Source: Oceanisphaera pacifica (GTDB lineage: Bacteria > Pseudomonadota > Gammaproteobacteria > Enterobacterales > Aeromonadaceae). From it: a stretch of DNA of 64,000 nt. This document shows positions 49,686 through 59,077 of this stretch, piece after piece. Location of the stretch: positions 1 through 64,000 of the forward strand of contig NZ_JAGDFX010000010.1 in the NCBI RefSeq assembly GCF_017498065.1. Reading direction: 5' to 3'. The number at the start of each line of letters is the position of its first letter. The stretch's first letter is position 1. Made by a program: the position numbers and the translations under genes. The notes under the pieces are model-generated. The model was not told where the DNA came from and searched no databases. It worked only from the letters and a program-made list of their open reading frames with translations.

Positions 49686-50461
49686 GTACTCGCCCCACCC
49701 TAGCCGCAGTATTAATTGTTAAAAATGAAGCAGATAACTTAGCGGATTGCTTAGCAACCCTAGATTGGGTAGATGAAATTGTAGTGCTAGATTCTGGCAG
49801 TACCGATGCCACTCAAGCGGTGGCAGAAGCCGCAGGGGCACGTTTTTTTGTTAATAGTGAATGGCCAGGCTTTGGCAAGCAGCGCCAAATTGCCCAAGCA
49901 CATGTACAGTCAGATTGGATTTTATGGGTGGATGCCGACGAGCGAGTGACGCCTGAGCTGAAAACCAGTATTGAAGCCGTACTTGCCAAGCCAACCACTA
50001 ATGCGGTGTATTCCATTCCTCGTTTATCTTGGGTATTTGGTCGCTTTATTCGCCATTGTGGTTGGTATCCAGACCGAGTATTACGCTTATACCCTAAAGC
50101 GCTCACCGGCTATAACGACGCCTTAGTGCATGAAAAAGTCATTACTAAAAAGGGCATTAAAACGAAAAAACTCAAAGGCGACTTGTTGCATTATACCTAT
50201 CGCGATTTAGAACATTACTTAGTTAAATCAGCAGGCTATGCCGCTGCCTGGGCTGAGCAGCGCCAGCAAAAAGGAAAGACATCGTCCATAAGTAAAGGTA
50301 TGTTGCACGCGCTGGGCTGCTTTACGAAGATGTATATCTTAAAGGCAGGGTTCTTAGATGGTAAACAAGGCTTTTTACTGAGCGTATTATCGGCACATTC
50401 CACCTTTGTGAAATATGCCGACTTGTGGATTAAGGCCAGTACGCTTGGGCCCAAGGAATAA
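49682..50461 (+). CDS. waaE: GT2 glycosyltransferase, WaaE/KdtX-like
   Basis: 259 residues, GT-A fold. [15 protein letters not shown] (about 10-24) and [12 protein letters not shown] (about 81-92, with the DxD-like metal site) are typical of the WaaE/KdtX/LgtF group, which adds beta-1,4-glucose to heptose I. The ATG overlaps the preceding stop in an ATGA, so it is coupled to the OpsX-like gene. Its 3' end overlaps the convergent GT9 gene by 32 bases. Confidence 0.87.
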   Translation: MSTRPTLAAVLIVKNEADNLADCLATLDWVDEIVVLDSGSTDATQAVAEAAGARFFVNSEWPGFGKQRQIAQAHVQSDWILWVDADERVTPELKTSIEAVLAKPTTNAVYSIPRLSWVFGRFIRHCGWYPDRVLRLYPKALTGYNDALVHEKVITKKGIKTKKLKGDLLHYTYRDLEHYLVKSAGYAAAWAEQRQQKGKTSSISKGMLHALGCFTKMYILKAGFLDGKQGFLLSVLSAHSTFVKYADLWIKASTLGPKE

Positions 50462-51452
50462 CCGCGCTCGCCACTGCTGTCATGTCTACTTGGCTCATGT
50501 TTTCTACTTCGGCGTTAGCCGGTGGGTGAAAGGCTAAGTGGCGGCCTTCGCTGTTAAGTGGTCGCCAGCGCAGTGGCGTGGCCGAACGGCGCAGCGGGAA
50601 AAAGCCCACTGTGGGTACATCTAGCGCCGCGGCAATATGCAAAGGTCCGGTACTACCGGCCACAAAGACACTGCCACAGGCTAATAACCGGCAAAAATCG
50701 GGCAATGCTAAGTCCTGAGCCATCACGGCGCCCTCGCCTAGCGTATCCACCAGCTGTTGCGCCAATCCCTGTTCACCAGGCCCTGCGGTCAGCACTACTT
50801 CAAGCAGGGGCTGGGCTTGGCGCAACTGGCTCGTTAAATCGGCATATTGTTCAATCGATAGATTATTAGCCGAGCCGCCACTGCCCGCATGTATTAATAG
50901 CCAAGGTGCCGCCGCTTTTATTCCTAAAAGGCGCGATTGCTGTTGCTTAAACGCCGCTAGCTCAGCATCATCAAAGCTCAAATAAGGGGTGCTCGGCTCG
51001 ACAGGAGTAAAGTGATTATGTGCTAAAAAAGCCCGCAACAAATCTAGGTTATATTCATATTCTGGTTTAGCGGATTGCGAACGACGCTGCTTCACTTTAT
51101 GGTTATAAAGCAATTGTGCCAGCTTAGTTGCGGGTGCCCAGCGCTGTTTAATACCCGCCTGCCACATAAGCTTGGCGTTGCGAAAATTAGAAAATAAACA
51201 GACAGCTGCGTCGAAAGATCCTGATTTAAGCTTAATTAATAAATCTTGCTGGGCACTAGAGTCCGCTTCTTTACCGGGGTCGATAATCACCTCATCGATA
51301 GAGGGGCACAACTCGGCCAAAGGCTGAGTATAGCCGGGCACTAGTGCAGTAATGTGGCACTGGGTAGTGGCTTTAAGCATGGCAAAAGCCGGCCATGCCA
51401 GCATAAAGTCACCAATTTTATCGTTTCGCACTACCAAGACTCGTTTTATCAC
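50430..51452 (-). CDS. GT9 family glycosyltransferase, heptosyltransferase-like
   Basis: 340 residues. [20 protein letters not shown] is the heptosyltransferase start, and [20 protein letters not shown] (about 206-225) with [20 protein letters not shown] (about 274-293) form the donor site. It is the third GT9 gene in the cluster and could add a third heptose or another sugar. Specificity cannot be read. Convergent overlap with the GT2 gene at the 3' end; divergent from coaD. Confidence 0.85.
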   Translation of the reverse strand: MIKRVLVVRNDKIGDFMLAWPAFAMLKATTQCHITALVPGYTQPLAELCPSIDEVIIDPGKEADSSAQQDLLIKLKSGSFDAAVCLFSNFRNAKLMWQAGIKQRWAPATKLAQLLYNHKVKQRRSQSAKPEYEYNLDLLRAFLAHNHFTPVEPSTPYLSFDDAELAAFKQQQSRLLGIKAAAPWLLIHAGSGGSANNLSIEQYADLTSQLRQAQPLLEVVLTAGPGEQGLAQQLVDTLGEGAVMAQDLALPDFCRLLACGSVFVAGSTGPLHIAAALDVPTVGFFPLRRSATPLRWRPLNSEGRHLAFHPPANAEVENMSQVDMTAVASAVIPWAQAYWP

Positions 51453-51502
51453 TTCGCTCTCCCACAGGCTATTATGCGGTGCTATTCTATCTTAAAATTT
51501 GA

Positions 51503-52015
<513 letters not shown>

Positions 52016-52039
52016 AAAATTTCGCCACGGAATCCACAG

Positions 52040-52104
52040 AACCCACGGAAAAATAGGGATCAGATCTGAAAGGGACTTTATGGGTAAGGTCAAAACATAG
52101 CGCC
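52040..52104. repeat. Long inverted repeat, right arm
   Basis: Reverse complement of 47713-47777, 63 of 65 bases identical, about 4.3 kb away. It directly follows a CCACGGAATCC unit and ends at the GCGCCGAGCTAA segment. Confidence 0.9.
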
Positions 52105-52327
52105 GAGCTAAAACAGCAAACCCCAAAAACCATTTTTTGCAACGGAACCCGTGAAGGGCAGTGTTGAATGCTTAATTTTGAATGTTGAATTAACAGCTAA
52201 AAACTCAACATTAATCTTCTCGCAACGAAACCCGCTAAATCCGCGAAAAAGTAGGGATTGGGGATTGGAAGTTACAAATCCCTGTTCACCAGCCCCTACT
52301 CCCTTTTACATTCAAGTACCTTTTAAG

Positions 52328-52365
52328 TCTCATGGATTGCCGCGTCGTTACACTCCTCGCAATGA
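52328..52365. repeat. CATTGCGAG/CGGCAATCC interspersed repeat (inverted copy)
   Basis: The complement reads GTCATTGCGAGGAGTGTAAC GACGCGGCAATCCATGAGA, the same family as 16902-16934, here just after the mutM stop. Confidence 0.75.
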
Positions 52366-52385
52366 CCCATTTGTGTTGGCGTTAG

Positions 52386-53210
52386 CTAGGCGCTGCGTTT
52401 AGGCTGGCATAGTGGGCAAAATACGGTGCTGCGCCCACCCATGCGCACTTCTTGCAGCAAACCACCGCAGGCGGAGCAAGGCAGTCCGGCTTTGCCGTAA
52501 ACTTGCAGCTCTTGTACAAAGTAGCCAGGTTTACCATCGCTGCCGGTAAAGTCTTTTAAGGTAGTACCGCCTTGAGTAATAGCTCGCGCCAATACTGTTT
52601 TGATCTCACTAGCCAATGCGGCATAACGGGCGTTATCTATGTCATTCGCCGGCTGTTGCGGGTGAATGCCAGCACTAAATAATGCTTCATTGGCATAAAT
52701 ATTACCCACACCCACCACCACATGGTTATCCATAATAAACTGCTTAACGGCGATTTTACGCTTACGGCTACGCTCATAGAGAGAATCACCACTAAAGGCA
52801 TCCGTTAATGGCTCGGGTCCGAGCTTGGCGAGTAGCTTATGTTGCTCTGCAGGTTCACGGGTCCAGAGTAGGCAGCCAAAACGACGTGGATCGTTCAAAC
52901 GCAGCAGCTTGCCATTGCTTAGTTCAATATCTACATGATCGTGTTTGCCGGCCACAGTACCGTGCGGCAACACTTTTAAGTTACCCGACATGCCAAGATG
53001 TAAGATAGCCGTGCCCCAGTCGGTTTCTAGCAGCAAGTATTTTGCGCGCCGGCGAATACCGGTAATGGTTAAGCCCACCATGTCTTGGATCTCGCTGGGC
53101 ACCGGCCAACGCAGGCTGGCATTACGCACCACCACGCGCATTACGGTTTCGCCAACCATAAAGGGACTAATACCTTGGCGACTGACTTCTACTTCGGGTA
53201 ACTCTGGCAT
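52386..53210 (-). CDS. mutM: Formamidopyrimidine-DNA glycosylase
   Basis: 274 residues (269 in E. coli). It excises 8-oxoguanine and formamidopyrimidines and cleaves the abasic site. Catalytic Pro2 and Glu3 are in [14 protein letters not shown], the helix-two-turn-helix lies around [19 protein letters not shown] (about 160-178), and a C-terminal zinc finger has CSACGG and CPLC pairs. Conserved neighbour of coaD and rpmG-rpmB. Confidence 0.98.
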   Translation of the reverse strand: MPELPEVEVSRQGISPFMVGETVMRVVVRNASLRWPVPSEIQDMVGLTITGIRRRAKYLLLETDWGTAILHLGMSGNLKVLPHGTVAGKHDHVDIELSNGKLLRLNDPRRFGCLLWTREPAEQHKLLAKLGPEPLTDAFSGDSLYERSRKRKIAVKQFIMDNHVVVGVGNIYANEALFSAGIHPQQPANDIDNARYAALASEIKTVLARAITQGGTTLKDFTGSDGKPGYFVQELQVYGKAGLPCSACGGLLQEVRMGGRSTVFCPLCQPKRSA

Positions 53211-53349
53211 GCCTATTCTCCTATTAATGCCGCGCAGTATACCCTGTCTGTAAGCTGTACGGCATCTCCCTGTGCAATAACTACTTGGCGAGCCACAAAC
53301 ATTAGACTGTGCTAATCAATGAATTCATCATTTATTAAGGATAGCCATA

Positions 53350-53442
53350 ATGACCAAGAAAAAACTCGCATCTCTTGCACTGGGTACCGCCATGCTAGCC
53401 GGTGGTGTACAAGCACTCGCGTATTTAATTTTTAAGAGGTAA
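53350..53442 (+). pseudogene. Signal-peptide-only ORF, likely truncated gene remnant
   Basis: A 30-codon ORF: MTKKKLASLALGTAMLAGGV, then QALAYLIFKR and stop. The first 22 residues look like a complete Sec signal peptide (VQALA cleavage region), but almost nothing follows. It has its own AAGGA ribosome site. It could be the stump of a periplasmic protein gene whose body was deleted, or a small leader ORF. It ends 3 bases before the rhodanese start. Confidence 0.5.
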
Positions 53443-53445
53443 ACC

Positions 53446-53998
53446 ATGAAAAAACTACTGTCTTCTGTACTCATTTCTGCCGCTTTGTTGGGCACCAGTA
53501 CTTATGCATTGGCTAGCGAAATTGAAATTACTCCTCAAGCAACCTATGCGCTAACACAGCAACAAGGCAACGACATGCTGTTTATTGATGTGCGCGATCC
53601 AGTCGAGATTATGTTTATTGGCTTTACCGATCAGGTAGACCAGAACATTCCTTATTTGATGGTCAACAGAAATAACTGGCGTGACGATCAGCAGCGCTTT
53701 GAGATGCAACCCAAACTTTGTAAAAGAAGTTGAGCAGGCGCTGGCTGCTAAAGGGCTAGATAAAGATGCCACTATTATCACTATGTGTCGTTCTGGCAGT
53801 GAGCGCGGTTTACCCAGTGCCGAGTTCTTACGAGAAAATGGCTTTAAAAATGCTCGTTATGTGGTTAACGGCTTTCAGGGTGGCAGTGTAAAAGAGGGAG
53901 AACACAAAGGTTTTCGTGTTAAAAACGGTTGGCAAAACGCTAATCTGCCTTGGCAAAGCAAAGCTAACTCAGACAAAATTTATCGTAACGAAAAATAA
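53446..53998 (+). pseudogene. Periplasmic rhodanese-like sulfurtransferase, frameshifted
   Basis: The first frame (53446-53733) encodes a signal peptide (MKKLLSSVLISAALLGTSTYALA) and the first half of a rhodanese domain (LFIDVRDPVEIMFIGFTDQV). Near 53713 the coding potential moves one base, and the second frame continues to 53998 with NFVKEVEQALAAKGLDKDAT and the active loop MCRSGSERG. A single extra base in ATGCAACCCAAAC would account for it. The full product would be about 184 residues, secreted, with an active-site cysteine. It is either a real pseudogene or a sequencing error. Confidence 0.85.
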
Positions 53999-54027
53999 AG
54001 CTGGAAGCTCGAAGCTCTGGCTTTGTC

Positions 54028-54098
54028 GTAGGGGCGAATTTATTCGCACAAAAACAGTGGCTCCTGACCTAAAACCGGTCGAATGAATTCGACCCTAC
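54028..54098. repeat. Paired TCGAATTTATTCGA-type repeat (copy 2)
   Basis: Left arm GTAGGGGCGAATTTATTCGC AC (54028-54049), right arm GGTCGAATGAATTCGACCCT AC (54077-54098). It matches 14660-14727 with a few changes; the left arm has drifted (TCGA to GCGA). The 54145-54212 stretch that follows holds diverged GCGGTCAGC/GCTGACAGCT units. Confidence 0.75.
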
Positions 54099-54230
54099 AA
54101 AATACAAAATAGAATTAGTCTGTTTTGGTTTTTACGTAAAGCGGTCAGCGTATAACGTACAGCTGTCTTTATATGGTTCACTTACCGCTGACCGCTTAAG
54201 GCTGACAGCTCCCCAAAGGGGCTAGGCATA

Positions 54231-54258
54231 AAAAAACCCGGCTTAAGCCGGGTTTTTT
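54231..54258 (-). terminator. Rho-independent terminator after rpmG
   Basis: AAAAAACCCGGCTTAAGCCG GGTTTTTT, a perfect palindrome with A and T tracts on both sides, 17 bases after the rpmG stop. It can act in both directions. Confidence 0.88.
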
Positions 54259-54275
54259 TGTAAGAGAGCAAAATC

Positions 54276-54443
54276 TTATTTGATTTTGCCTTCTTTATAC
54301 ATCACATGCTGACGTGCAACGGGATCAAACTTTTTGATCTCCATTTTTTCAGGCATGTTGCGCTTGTTTTTGGTCGTGGTGTAGAAGTGACCAGTACCAG
54401 CGCTTGAGTTCAGGCGGATCTTCTCGCGAATACCTTTAGCCAT
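54276..54443 (-). CDS. rpmG: 50S ribosomal protein L33
   Basis: 55 residues, as in E. coli: [55 protein letters not shown]. It contains no cysteine, so it is the zinc-independent form. It lies near the E site of the 50S subunit. Co-transcribed after rpmB, 11 bases apart. Confidence 0.97.
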   Translation of the reverse strand: MAKGIREKIRLNSSAGTGHFYTTTKNKRNMPEKMEIKKFDPVARQHVMYKEGKIK

Positions 54444-54454
54444 TGGTTAACTCC

Positions 54455-54691
54455 TTAAACCTTTTCGCCACGGGCACGAATATCTGCTAACACAGATTCG
54501 ATACCATTTTTGTCGATAGTACGCATACCTTTAGTGGTAACGCGCAATTTTACAAAACGTTTCTCACCTTCAACCCAAAAACGGTGAGTTTGCAGGTTAG
54601 GTAAAAAACGACGCTTGGTAGCGTTTCTGGCGTGAGAGCGGTTGTTACCAACAGCTGGTCGCTTACCAGTTACTTGGCATACTTTAGACAT
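54455..54691 (-). CDS. rpmB: 50S ribosomal protein L28
   Basis: 78 residues from the ATG at 54691 ([20 protein letters not shown]), the E. coli length, with GGAGAA upstream. Required for late 50S assembly. An upstream in-frame start at 54706 lies over the ribosome site and was rejected. Single cysteine, so not a zinc form. Confidence 0.97.
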   Translation of the reverse strand: MSKVCQVTGKRPAVGNNRSHARNATKRRFLPNLQTHRFWVEGEKRFVKLRVTTKGMRTIDKNGIESVLADIRARGEKV

Positions 54692-54825
54692 GTCAGTCTT
54701 CTCCAATACTTACTTTTGCTCGAGCAATTAATTACCCCGTTGGCCGTCTATCGGGGCAAAATAAGGCGGCAATTTATACAGCATACCGAGCTAAAGATCA
54801 ATAAAAATACCAAAATCGCGGCCAT

Positions 54826-55500
54826 TTAAAGCCAGCCACGCTCGGCAAAAGAAACGGTTTCACCATCACCCACCACTAAATGATCTAGCACGCGTATATC
54901 TAACAACCCTAGAGCTGATTGAATGCGTTCGGTAATCATGCGGTCGGCCCGACTGGGCTCGGCGACGCCGGATGGATGATTATGCACCAAAATGACCGCC
55001 GCAGCACCCCGTTTCAGTACTAAAGAGACAATTTCGCGCGGATATACTGCTGCCGCGTCTACTGTACCAAAAAATAACTCACAATATTCAATAACTCTGT
55101 GCTGATTGTCTAGTAGCAATAGCGCAAATACCTCTCGGGGTTGATCACGTAACCGCGACTGCAAAAACGCTCGTGTGAGCTCGGGGCTGGTTAGTGCATT
55201 TTCACGAATAAGCTTTTCATCTAAAAAGCGACGCATTAACTCTTGGCTTGCCTGAAGCTGCACATATTTTGCTAGCCCAAGCCCCGGTCCTTGGCAAAAG
55301 CTTTGTTGATCCGCCATTAATAATTGGCGCAAAGAACCAAATTGATTAAGCAGAGTTCGTGCTAAGGTTACGGCATCCATACCTTTAGACCCAGTACGCA
55401 AAAAAATCGCCAGCAACTCAGCGTCCGATAAACTATGAGAGCCACGTTTCAGTAGTTTTTCTCGGGGCCGCTCACCCAAAGGCCAATCTTTAATACTCAT
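54826..55500 (-). CDS. radC: RadC family JAMM/MPN+ protein
   Basis: 224 residues from the ATG at 55500 ([20 protein letters not shown]). An N-terminal helix-hairpin-helix part is followed by a JAMM metalloprotease-like domain with the metal motif [15 protein letters not shown] (about 171-185). Historically called a DNA repair protein; the true function is unsettled, and RadC-like domains also occur in mobile elements. This copy is in its conserved chromosomal place between rpmB and coaBC. Confidence 0.93.
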   Translation of the reverse strand: MSIKDWPLGERPREKLLKRGSHSLSDAELLAIFLRTGSKGMDAVTLARTLLNQFGSLRQLLMADQQSFCQGPGLGLAKYVQLQASQELMRRFLDEKLIRENALTSPELTRAFLQSRLRDQPREVFALLLLDNQHRVIEYCELFFGTVDAAAVYPREIVSLVLKRGAAAVILVHNHPSGVAEPSRADRMITERIQSALGLLDIRVLDHLVVGDGETVSFAERGWL

Positions 55501-55801
55501 CACCACCTCCGTGTGGTTATTTACTGCTAGAAATTAACAACGTCTTTGCCACTGAATACACAGACTCACACGGAAAGTTAAAATGCTGTACTAATAAAAA
55601 TGTGTATTCATTTTATTGTTCGCCCCTTATCAGAGTCTGCTCTGTACTCAGAGGTAAAACAGCGATTAGGTTTTGGGGTGTCTGTCGCTTATCGCAAACC
55701 AAGCCCCGTTACGTTTAAGCCTAGTCGAAAGCTGGCTAATCACCGCAAAATTCATTTTTTTATGATAATCTTGGCAGCTTGTTAGCGGTTGGAACACAGT
55801 G
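55501..55801. other. Divergent gap between radC and coaBC
   Basis: About 300 bases. TTTGCCACTGAATACACAGA (55548-55567) followed by CTCACACGGAAAG is a diverged CCACGGAA-type unit. I see no gene; a 61-codon open frame at 55600-55785 has no recognisable product. No strong promoter was identified for coaBC. Confidence 0.5.
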
Positions 55802-57016
55802 ATGTCTTTAATAAACAAACGCATTTTAATCGGTATTAGTGGCGGCATTGCGGCCTATAAAATAGCCGAGCTAATACGCCGCCTTAAAGAACGCCACGCC
55901 GAAGTGCGCGTGGTGATGACGGAGTCTGCCAAGGCTTTTATTACTCCACTGACCTTGCAGGCGGTATCTGGTGAGCCGGTCTCCGACACCTTGCTTGACC
56001 CTGCTGCCGAAGCCGGCATGGGCCATATTGAACTGGCTAAATGGGCCGATCTCATCTTAATTGCCCCCGCCAGTGCCAATACGATCGCTAAACTCAGTGC
56101 GGGTCTTGCCGATGACTTACTCACAACCTTGTGTTTGGCCACGCCAGCGCCTCTTGCCGTAGCGCCTGCCATGAACCAGCAGATGTATCGTCATTTAGCT
56201 ACGCAACATAACCTTGCTACACTATTGCAGCGTGATACTTTGGTGTGGGGCCCAGCATTAGGTGCCCAAGCCTGTGGTGATGTTGGACCAGGCCGCATGC
56301 TAGAGCCCATGGAGCTGCTCGCCTTAGTCGAGCAACATTTTACCGCACCTTCACAATTACTAGCCGGCGTTAAGCTGATGCTAACAGCAGGCCCGACCCG
56401 AGAAGCACTCGATCCGGTGCGCTTTATTTCTAATCACAGTTCAGGAAAAATGGGTTACGCCTTAGCCGCTGCCGCCCAACAGATGGGCGCAGAAGTAACA
56501 TTAGTCAGTGGCCCAGTGGCGTTAGCTACCCCTAATGGGGTCACGCGTATTAATGTAGAAAGCGCGACCCAAATGCATGCCGCAGTCATGCAAGATATTA
56601 AACATCAACAAATTTTTATCGCTTGCGCTGCTGTGGCAGATTACAGCCCTAAGCAGATAGCTGAGCATAAGATTAAAAAGACATCACAAGACGCTCTGGT
56701 CATAGAGCTGACCAAAAACCCTGATATTGTGGCGGACGTGGCGGCTGGCACTAATAAGCCCTTTACCGTGGGCTTTGCCGCTGAAACGCAAGGTGTTGCG
56801 CACTATGCTCAAGATAAACTCAAGCGTAAGAAGCTTGATATGATTGCGGCCAATAATGTTGCGGCACAAAATCAAGGTTTTAATAGTGACCATAATGCGC
56901 TTAGTGTATTTTGGCCAAATGGACACACTGAGCTGCCGCTAGCAGAAAAAACGACCCTTGCCACCCATCTTCTTACTTTAATTGCAGAGCAATACCATGA
57001 CACCAATAGAGCTTAA
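55802..57016 (+). CDS. coaBC: Bifunctional phosphopantothenoylcysteine decarboxylase/phosphopantothenate-cysteine ligase
   Basis: 404 residues (406 in E. coli). The N-terminal CoaC half binds FMN, with His75 (GHIELA) and Cys158 ([16 protein letters not shown]) in the active site. The C-terminal CoaB half begins near [20 protein letters not shown] (about 188-207) and uses CTP. Together they make 4'-phosphopantetheine for the CoaD enzyme encoded upstream in the window. A GTG one codon earlier is possible. The 3' end overlaps dut by 20 bases. Confidence 0.97.
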   Translation: MSLINKRILIGISGGIAAYKIAELIRRLKERHAEVRVVMTESAKAFITPLTLQAVSGEPVSDTLLDPAAEAGMGHIELAKWADLILIAPASANTIAKLSAGLADDLLTTLCLATPAPLAVAPAMNQQMYRHLATQHNLATLLQRDTLVWGPALGAQACGDVGPGRMLEPMELLALVEQHFTAPSQLLAGVKLMLTAGPTREALDPVRFISNHSSGKMGYALAAAAQQMGAEVTLVSGPVALATPNGVTRINVESATQMHAAVMQDIKHQQIFIACAAVADYSPKQIAEHKIKKTSQDALVIELTKNPDIVADVAAGTNKPFTVGFAAETQGVAHYAQDKLKRKKLDMIAANNVAAQNQGFNSDHNALSVFWPNGHTELPLAEKTTLATHLLTLIAEQYHDTNRA

Positions 57017-57452
57017 AATTCTTGATCCTCGCGTGGGCAAAGACTTTCCTGTGCCCGCCTATGCCACGCCTGGCTCAGCAGGATTAGACTTACGCGTTTG
57101 CCTTGAAGCGCCCTTAACTTTGGCCCCTGGCGACACCCAGCTATTACCGACCGGAATCGCAATTCATATTAGTGATCCTAGCCTGTGCGCCACCATTTTA
57201 CCGCGCTCTGGCCTTGGTCATAAACACGGCATAGTATTAGGAAACTTAGTAGGCTTAATTGACTCTGATTACCAAGGTCAGTTAATGGTATCCTGCTGGA
57301 ATAGAGGCTCAACGTCGTTCACTATTGAACCCGGAGAGCGTATTGCACAATTGGTGATTTTACCTGTCGTGCAAGCTCAATTTACGCTTGTTAATGAGTT
57401 TAACCAAAGCGAACGAGGAGAAGGCGGTTTTGGCTCTTCTGGTCGCCAATAA
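56997..57452 (+). CDS. dut: Deoxyuridine 5'-triphosphate nucleotidohydrolase
   Basis: 151 residues from the ATG at 56997 ([20 protein letters not shown]). It hydrolyses dUTP to dUMP, keeping uracil out of DNA. The five trimeric dUTPase motifs are present: [43 protein letters not shown] and the C-terminal [10 protein letters not shown] arm. It overlaps coaBC, as in E. coli. Confidence 0.97.
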   Translation: MTPIELKILDPRVGKDFPVPAYATPGSAGLDLRVCLEAPLTLAPGDTQLLPTGIAIHISDPSLCATILPRSGLGHKHGIVLGNLVGLIDSDYQGQLMVSCWNRGSTSFTIEPGERIAQLVILPVVQAQFTLVNEFNQSERGEGGFGSSGRQ

Positions 57453-57469
57453 TCGAGTGATGCGCATTT

Positions 57470-58069
57470 ATGGCTAACACCCAAGTTAAAAAAAATAGAC
57501 GCGAACAGATCCTACAAGCACTGGCGCACATGCTAGAAACTAGCTCTGGCCGGCGCATTACCACGGCTAAACTTGCAGCCGAGGTAGGCGTATCTGAAGC
57601 GGCGCTATATCGGCATTTTCCTAGTAAGGCACGGATGTTTGAGGGATTAATCGACTTTATAGAAGAAACGCTCTTTTCACGCATTAACCTGATCTTACAA
57701 GATGAAAAAGACTGCGCCTTACGATTACGCTACATAATGCAGCTAATTTTAGGCTTTTGTGAGCGTAACCCTGGTATCACTCGATTATTAAACGGTGATG
57801 GTTTACAAGGCGAGCACGAACGCTTATTAGCGCGCATGAATCAGTTATTTGAACGCTTAGATGTACAACTAAAACAAGTAATACGTGAGCGCCGTTTATA
57901 TGAAGGTGAAGGCTTTGCTACTAATGAGAAAGTGTTAGCTAACCTGCTACTTGCCCATATTGAAGGCCGTATTAACCAATATGTGCGCAGCCAGTTTCGC
58001 ATTAAGCCCACCTTACACTTTGATCAGCAGTGGCAGCTACTACTACCACAAGTAAGCACAGTGGCTTAA
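57470..58069 (+). CDS. slmA: Nucleoid occlusion factor SlmA
   Basis: 199 residues (198 in E. coli), TetR-fold DNA-binding protein. The helix-turn-helix [20 protein letters not shown] (about 31-50) is followed by [20 protein letters not shown]. When bound to DNA it antagonises FtsZ rings over the nucleoid. In its conserved place after dut. Confidence 0.97.
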   Translation: MANTQVKKNRREQILQALAHMLETSSGRRITTAKLAAEVGVSEAALYRHFPSKARMFEGLIDFIEETLFSRINLILQDEKDCALRLRYIMQLILGFCERNPGITRLLNGDGLQGEHERLLARMNQLFERLDVQLKQVIRERRLYEGEGFATNEKVLANLLLAHIEGRINQYVRSQFRIKPTLHFDQQWQLLLPQVSTVA

Positions 58070-58110
58070 CTAACAACAATAAACCCTCACTAATATAAAA
58101 AGGTAACCCA

Positions 58111-58953
58111 ATGGAACCAGCTGAGGCAGCCAGCCAAATTCAAGATTGGCTAAGCAATAACCAAGAGTTAATTATTCACTACGCAGTAAATATTGCAGCA
58201 GCGCTACTAACGCTCGTTATCGGCTTTGTAGTAGTGGGCATGCTAACGGGTGGCGTCAACTCACTACTAAAAAAGCGTAAAGTGGACAGTACCATTGCTG
58301 ACTTTACGACGAGTCTCCTCAAGTATGGCTTATTGGCATTTGTGATTATTGCCGCACTCAGCCGAGTAGGCGTTCAAACTGCGTCATTTGTAGCCATTGT
58401 GGGTGCCGCCGGTTTAGCGGTAGGTTTAGCACTACAGGGCTCTTTATCTAACTTTGCCGCCGGTGTGTTACTCATCAGTTTTCGCTTTTTTAAAGCAGGC
58501 GATTATATAGAAGGTGGCGGCACTGCAGGCACAGTACAGTCGGTGCAAGTTTTTACCACCATACTCATGACCCCCGACAACCGTATGATAGTGGTGCCTA
58601 ACTCCAAAATCTTAAACGATAATATTATTAACTACTCAAAAGAAAAAACACGCCGCCTAGACTTAGTGATTAGTGTGTCTTACCACGCCGACTTACGGCA
58701 GGTTAAAGCGTTATTAAATCGTGTTGTATTAGCCGACGATCGCGTATTGAAGGACCCTGAATGCAATATTGCTGTAAGTAACTTAGGTAATACTGCGGTT
58801 GAGTTTATTGTGCGTCCTTGGGTTAACGCCAGTGATTACTGGGCATTAAAGTTTGATTTGCTAGAGCAAATTAAAGCTGAAATGGATGCGCAGAATATTC
58901 GCATGCCCTACCCCAACATGGATGTACACCTCATTAAAGACGAGGTGGTATAA
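58111..58953 (+). CDS. mscS: Small-conductance mechanosensitive channel MscS
   Basis: 280 residues (286 in E. coli). Three N-terminal transmembrane helices; the pore-lining TM3 reads GAAGLAVGLALQGSLSNFAA (about 91-110), nearly identical to E. coli. A beta domain and an alpha-beta cage follow. It opens under membrane tension to release solutes after osmotic downshock. Not part of the E. coli slmA-pyrE junction, so it is a lineage-specific insertion here. Confidence 0.96.
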   Translation: MEPAEAASQIQDWLSNNQELIIHYAVNIAAALLTLVIGFVVVGMLTGGVNSLLKKRKVDSTIADFTTSLLKYGLLAFVIIAALSRVGVQTASFVAIVGAAGLAVGLALQGSLSNFAAGVLLISFRFFKAGDYIEGGGTAGTVQSVQVFTTILMTPDNRMIVVPNSKILNDNIINYSKEKTRRLDLVISVSYHADLRQVKALLNRVVLADDRVLKDPECNIAVSNLGNTAVEFIVRPWVNASDYWALKFDLLEQIKAEMDAQNIRMPYPNMDVHLIKDEVV

Positions 58954-58981
58954 TCAATATCGTTTAATATAAGCGTAAATA

Positions 58982-59009
58982 AAAGGGCCTATATAGGCCC
59001 TTTACTCTT
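58982..59009 (+). terminator. Rho-independent terminator after mscS
   Basis: AAAGGGCCTATATAGGCCCT TTACTCTTTT, a 9-bp perfect stem with a short T-rich tail, about 28 bases after mscS and just before the sulfatase gene. Confidence 0.75.
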
Positions 59010-59077
59010 TTAATATGGCGATATTAAGCCATAAAAATTATATTAAAGATTTTCCGCTTTATCTATCTAGGCCCACC

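Larger units (their letters stand above)
52016..52385. other. Repeat-dense gap between coaD and mutM
   Basis: About 370 bases with no gene. In order: a CCACGGAATCCACAGAACCC unit (52025-52050), the right arm of the long inverted repeat (52040-52104), GCAACGGAACCCGTGAAGGG (52139-52158), CGCAACGAAACCCGCTAAAT (52203-52222), and a CATGGATTGCCGCG...CTCGCAATGAC repeat (52328-52365). A mosaic of interspersed repeats. Confidence 0.7.

Noticed and set aside
52016-52385. Possible CRISPR-like array
   Set aside because: The repeated words are of unequal length, unevenly spaced, and in both orientations; there are no spacers of constant length and no cas genes.
53680-53720. Programmed ribosomal frameshift in the rhodanese gene
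   Set aside because: No slippery heptamer, stimulatory pseudoknot or conserved frameshift context is evident; a simple one-base indel explains the shift better.
54826-55500. RadC as a sign of a mobile element or defence island
   Set aside because: It is in the conserved rpmB-radC-coaBC position of housekeeping gammaproteobacterial chromosomes, with no integrase or plasmid genes near it.
55600-55785. 61-codon open frame between radC and coaBC
   Set aside because: It has no ribosome site, no domain and overlaps a repeat-rich gap; probably chance.
59015-59077. Upstream start of the sulfatase gene
   Set aside because: The ATG at 59015 follows the mscS terminator so closely that no room is left for a promoter and ribosome site; it remains possible only if transcription reads through.
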